Source: Nitrospirillum amazonense (GTDB lineage Bacteria; Pseudomonadota; Alphaproteobacteria; Azospirillales; Azospirillaceae). From it: a DNA stretch of 64,000 nucleotides. The notes under the pieces were generated by a model. The model saw only the letters and a program-made list of their open reading frames with translations, was not told the DNA's origin and made no database searches. Both the position numbers and the translations under genes were made by a program. The first letter of the stretch is position 1, and every line of letters starts with the position of its first letter. Positions 62,875 through 64,000 of the stretch are shown here, piece by piece. Where the stretch lies: assembly GCF_007828045.1 (NCBI RefSeq), contig NZ_VITN01000001.1, positions 62,001 through 126,000 of the forward strand, given 5' to 3'.

Positions 62875-63653
62875 TGATGGGTATCATGCACCGCATCCTT
62901 GTCGTCGATGACGATCCTCACATCCGTGATGTCCTGTGCTTCGCCCTGGAAAAGGCCGGCATGGCGGCGGAATGGGCGGGGAACGGCGTGGACGCCCTGG
63001 ACCTGGCCACCCGCAACCCGCCCAGCCTGGTGGTTCTGGACGTGGGCATGCCGGAGATGGATGGGCTGGAGGTCTGCCGCCGCCTGCGCCGCGCCTCCGA
63101 CGTGCCCATCCTGTTCCTGTCCGCCCGGGATGAGGAGATCGACCGCGTGCTGGGGCTGGAGATGGGCGGCGACGATTACGTCACCAAGCCCTTCAGCCCG
63201 CGTGAGCTGGTGGCCCGCGTCAACGTCATCCTGCGCCGCGCGCGCGGCACCCCCCAAGGGGCGTCCCCCAGCGCGGCCCTGGTTGCAACGCCGCAAGAGG
63301 ACGCCCCACCCCTGGCACCTCCCCCCATAACCCGGGGCGCCCTGGTGCTGGACAGCGCGGGCCACCGGGCCACGGTGGCGGGCCGTGAGCTGGGCCTGAC
63401 GGCCCGCGAATTCATGATCGTGAAGACCCTGGCCGGACGGCCGGCGGTGGTGTTCAGCCGCAACCAGCTGATGGACGCGGCCTATCCCGACAACATCCAT
63501 GTCTCCGACCGCACCATCGACAGCCATGTCCGCAACATCCGCGCCAAGTTCCAGGCGGCGGGCTGCGAGGACGCGGTGGAGACGGTGCACGGCGTGGGCT
63601 TCCGCCTGGGCCCCTGCACCACGGGCCCCTGCACCACGGGCACGGCGCCGTGA
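62874..63653 (+). CDS. OmpR-family response regulator
   Basis: 259 residues. The receiver is at 6-125 with ILVVDDDPHIRDV, phosphoacceptor Asp56 in LVVLDVGMPEMDG, and Lys in DYVTKPFSPRELV. A Pro/Ala linker of about 30 residues is followed by the winged helix (LTAREFMIVKTLAGRPAVVF, DRTIDSHVRNIRAKFQ, TVHGVGFRLG). The last residues GPCTTGPCTTGTAP come from a 15-bp tandem duplication. ATG 62874 overlaps the DUF4173 stop; ATG 62877 and 62886 are also in frame. Its stop overlaps the kinase GTG start. Confidence 0.93.
   Translation: MMGIMHRILVVDDDPHIRDVLCFALEKAGMAAEWAGNGVDALDLATRNPPSLVVLDVGMPEMDGLEVCRRLRRASDVPILFLSARDEEIDRVLGLEMGGDDYVTKPFSPRELVARVNVILRRARGTPQGASPSAALVATPQEDAPPLAPPPITRGALVLDSAGHRATVAGRELGLTAREFMIVKTLAGRPAVVFSRNQLMDAAYPDNIHVSDRTIDSHVRNIRAKFQAAGCEDAVETVHGVGFRLGPCTTGPCTTGTAP
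63608..63637. repeat. 15-bp tandem direct repeat at the 3' end of the response-regulator gene
   Basis: Two identical copies of GGGCCCCTGCACCAC, in frame, encode the duplicated GPCTT at the C-terminus. This looks like a recent slippage duplication. Confidence 0.85.
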
Positions 63654-64000
63654 CACCCCTGCGCGTCCGTGCCAAATGGCGCCCGTCGCTGGGCATGATC
63701 GTGGTGGCGGTGCTGCTGGCGGTGGCGGCCCTGCCCCTGGCTGGCCTGTTCTTCTTCCGCCTTTATGAGAACCAGCTGGTCCGCCAGACGGAGGCGGAGC
63801 TGATCGCCCAGGCCAGCGTGCTGGCCGCCGCCTACGCCGACGCGGTGGAACGGCTGGACCCTCCGCCGGCCCTGTCGCCCACCGCCATCACATCCCTGGC
63901 ACCGGAGGAACGGTTCCATCCCATCGAGCCGGCGCTGGACCTGACCAGTGACGACGTGCTGGGCGCCCGGCCGGCGGCCGTGCCGGCCACCGCCGCCGTG
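63650..64000 (+). CDS. Sensor histidine kinase, N-terminal part (cut by window edge)
   Basis: 117 codons are open from GTG 63650, which overlaps the regulator stop (GTGA), to the window end. The visible part is a basic N-terminus (TPLRVRAKWRPSLG), TM1 (MIVVAVLLAVAALPLAGLFF), then FRLYENQLVRQTEAELIAQA and a periplasmic sensor beginning ASVLAAAYADAVERL. This N-terminus is typical of membrane kinases paired with OmpR-type regulators. The kinase core lies outside the window, so its identity rests on context and the membrane sensor layout. Confidence 0.75.
   Translation, partial: MTPLRVRAKWRPSLGMIVVAVLLAVAALPLAGLFFFRLYENQLVRQTEAELIAQASVLAAAYADAVERLDPPPALSPTAITSLAPEERFHPIEPALDLTSDDVLGARPAAVPATAAV

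Overview
The window comes from a high-GC Gram-negative chromosome. The most likely source is an alphaproteobacterium of the Rhodospirillales/Azospirillaceae type (Nitrospirillum/Niveispirillum-like). This is inferred from the HWE-type and HD-GYP signalling proteins, the ATP-grasp/alpha-E/Anbu genes, an outer-membrane TonB receptor paired with a flavin halogenase, and GTG/TTG starts. I see no rRNA, tRNA, CRISPR array, insertion sequence or clear prophage.

1-8.8 kb: the N-terminal half of a glycogen-debranching-type enzyme and a GT4 glycosyltransferase; an HxlR regulator; a four-gene minus-strand cassette for polysaccharide O-acylation (DUF459 SGNH protein, SGNH lipoprotein, MBOAT acyltransferase, small membrane protein); a stand-alone GH24 lysozyme; and a secreted SH3 protein with a Gly/Pro/His-rich tail.

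9-25.3 kb: a starch/maltodextrin utilisation region. It holds a sodium:solute symporter, a LacI-type regulator, a methyltransferase, a secreted GH15 glucoamylase, and a minus-strand operon running TonB receptor > flavin-dependent halogenase > secreted alpha-amylase > GH13 alpha-glucosidase > decayed GH97 alpha-glucosidase. Pairs of an 8-bp palindrome (ATACGTAT), 32-33 bp apart, lie upstream of both the glucoamylase and the TonB receptor and probably bind the LacI-type regulator. A small patch of lower GC (about 15.5-16.3 kb) holds two unknown small proteins.

25.3-43 kb: envelope and signalling genes. They are a response regulator/kinase/ABC ATPase/permease operon, periplasmic Cu-Zn superoxide dismutase, a TPR-aspartyl hydroxylase fusion, a PAS sensor kinase translationally coupled to an HD-GYP response regulator, a DUF6356 protein, an Lrp/AsnC regulator, a CHASE3-like HWE/HisKA_2 kinase with an altered N box, and a 1187-residue hybrid kinase.

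42.9-46.3 kb: the Anbu proteasome-like peptidase with its usual partners (alpha-E protein and circularly permuted ATP-grasp), but without the transglutaminase-like gene that normally sits among them.

46.6-64 kb: a LysR regulator; two tandem paralogous MacB/FtsX-type permeases behind a candidate sigma-54 promoter with three upstream repeat elements; a YeiH exporter; a D,D-carboxypeptidase; an MFS transporter; an LhgO-like FAD oxidoreductase; a 527-residue protein I do not recognise; an MsrQ-like heme membrane protein; a spore-coat-U/CsuA-like secreted protein; and an overlapping four-gene run (58-aa small ORF, DUF4173 membrane protein, response regulator, sensor kinase) that leaves the window.
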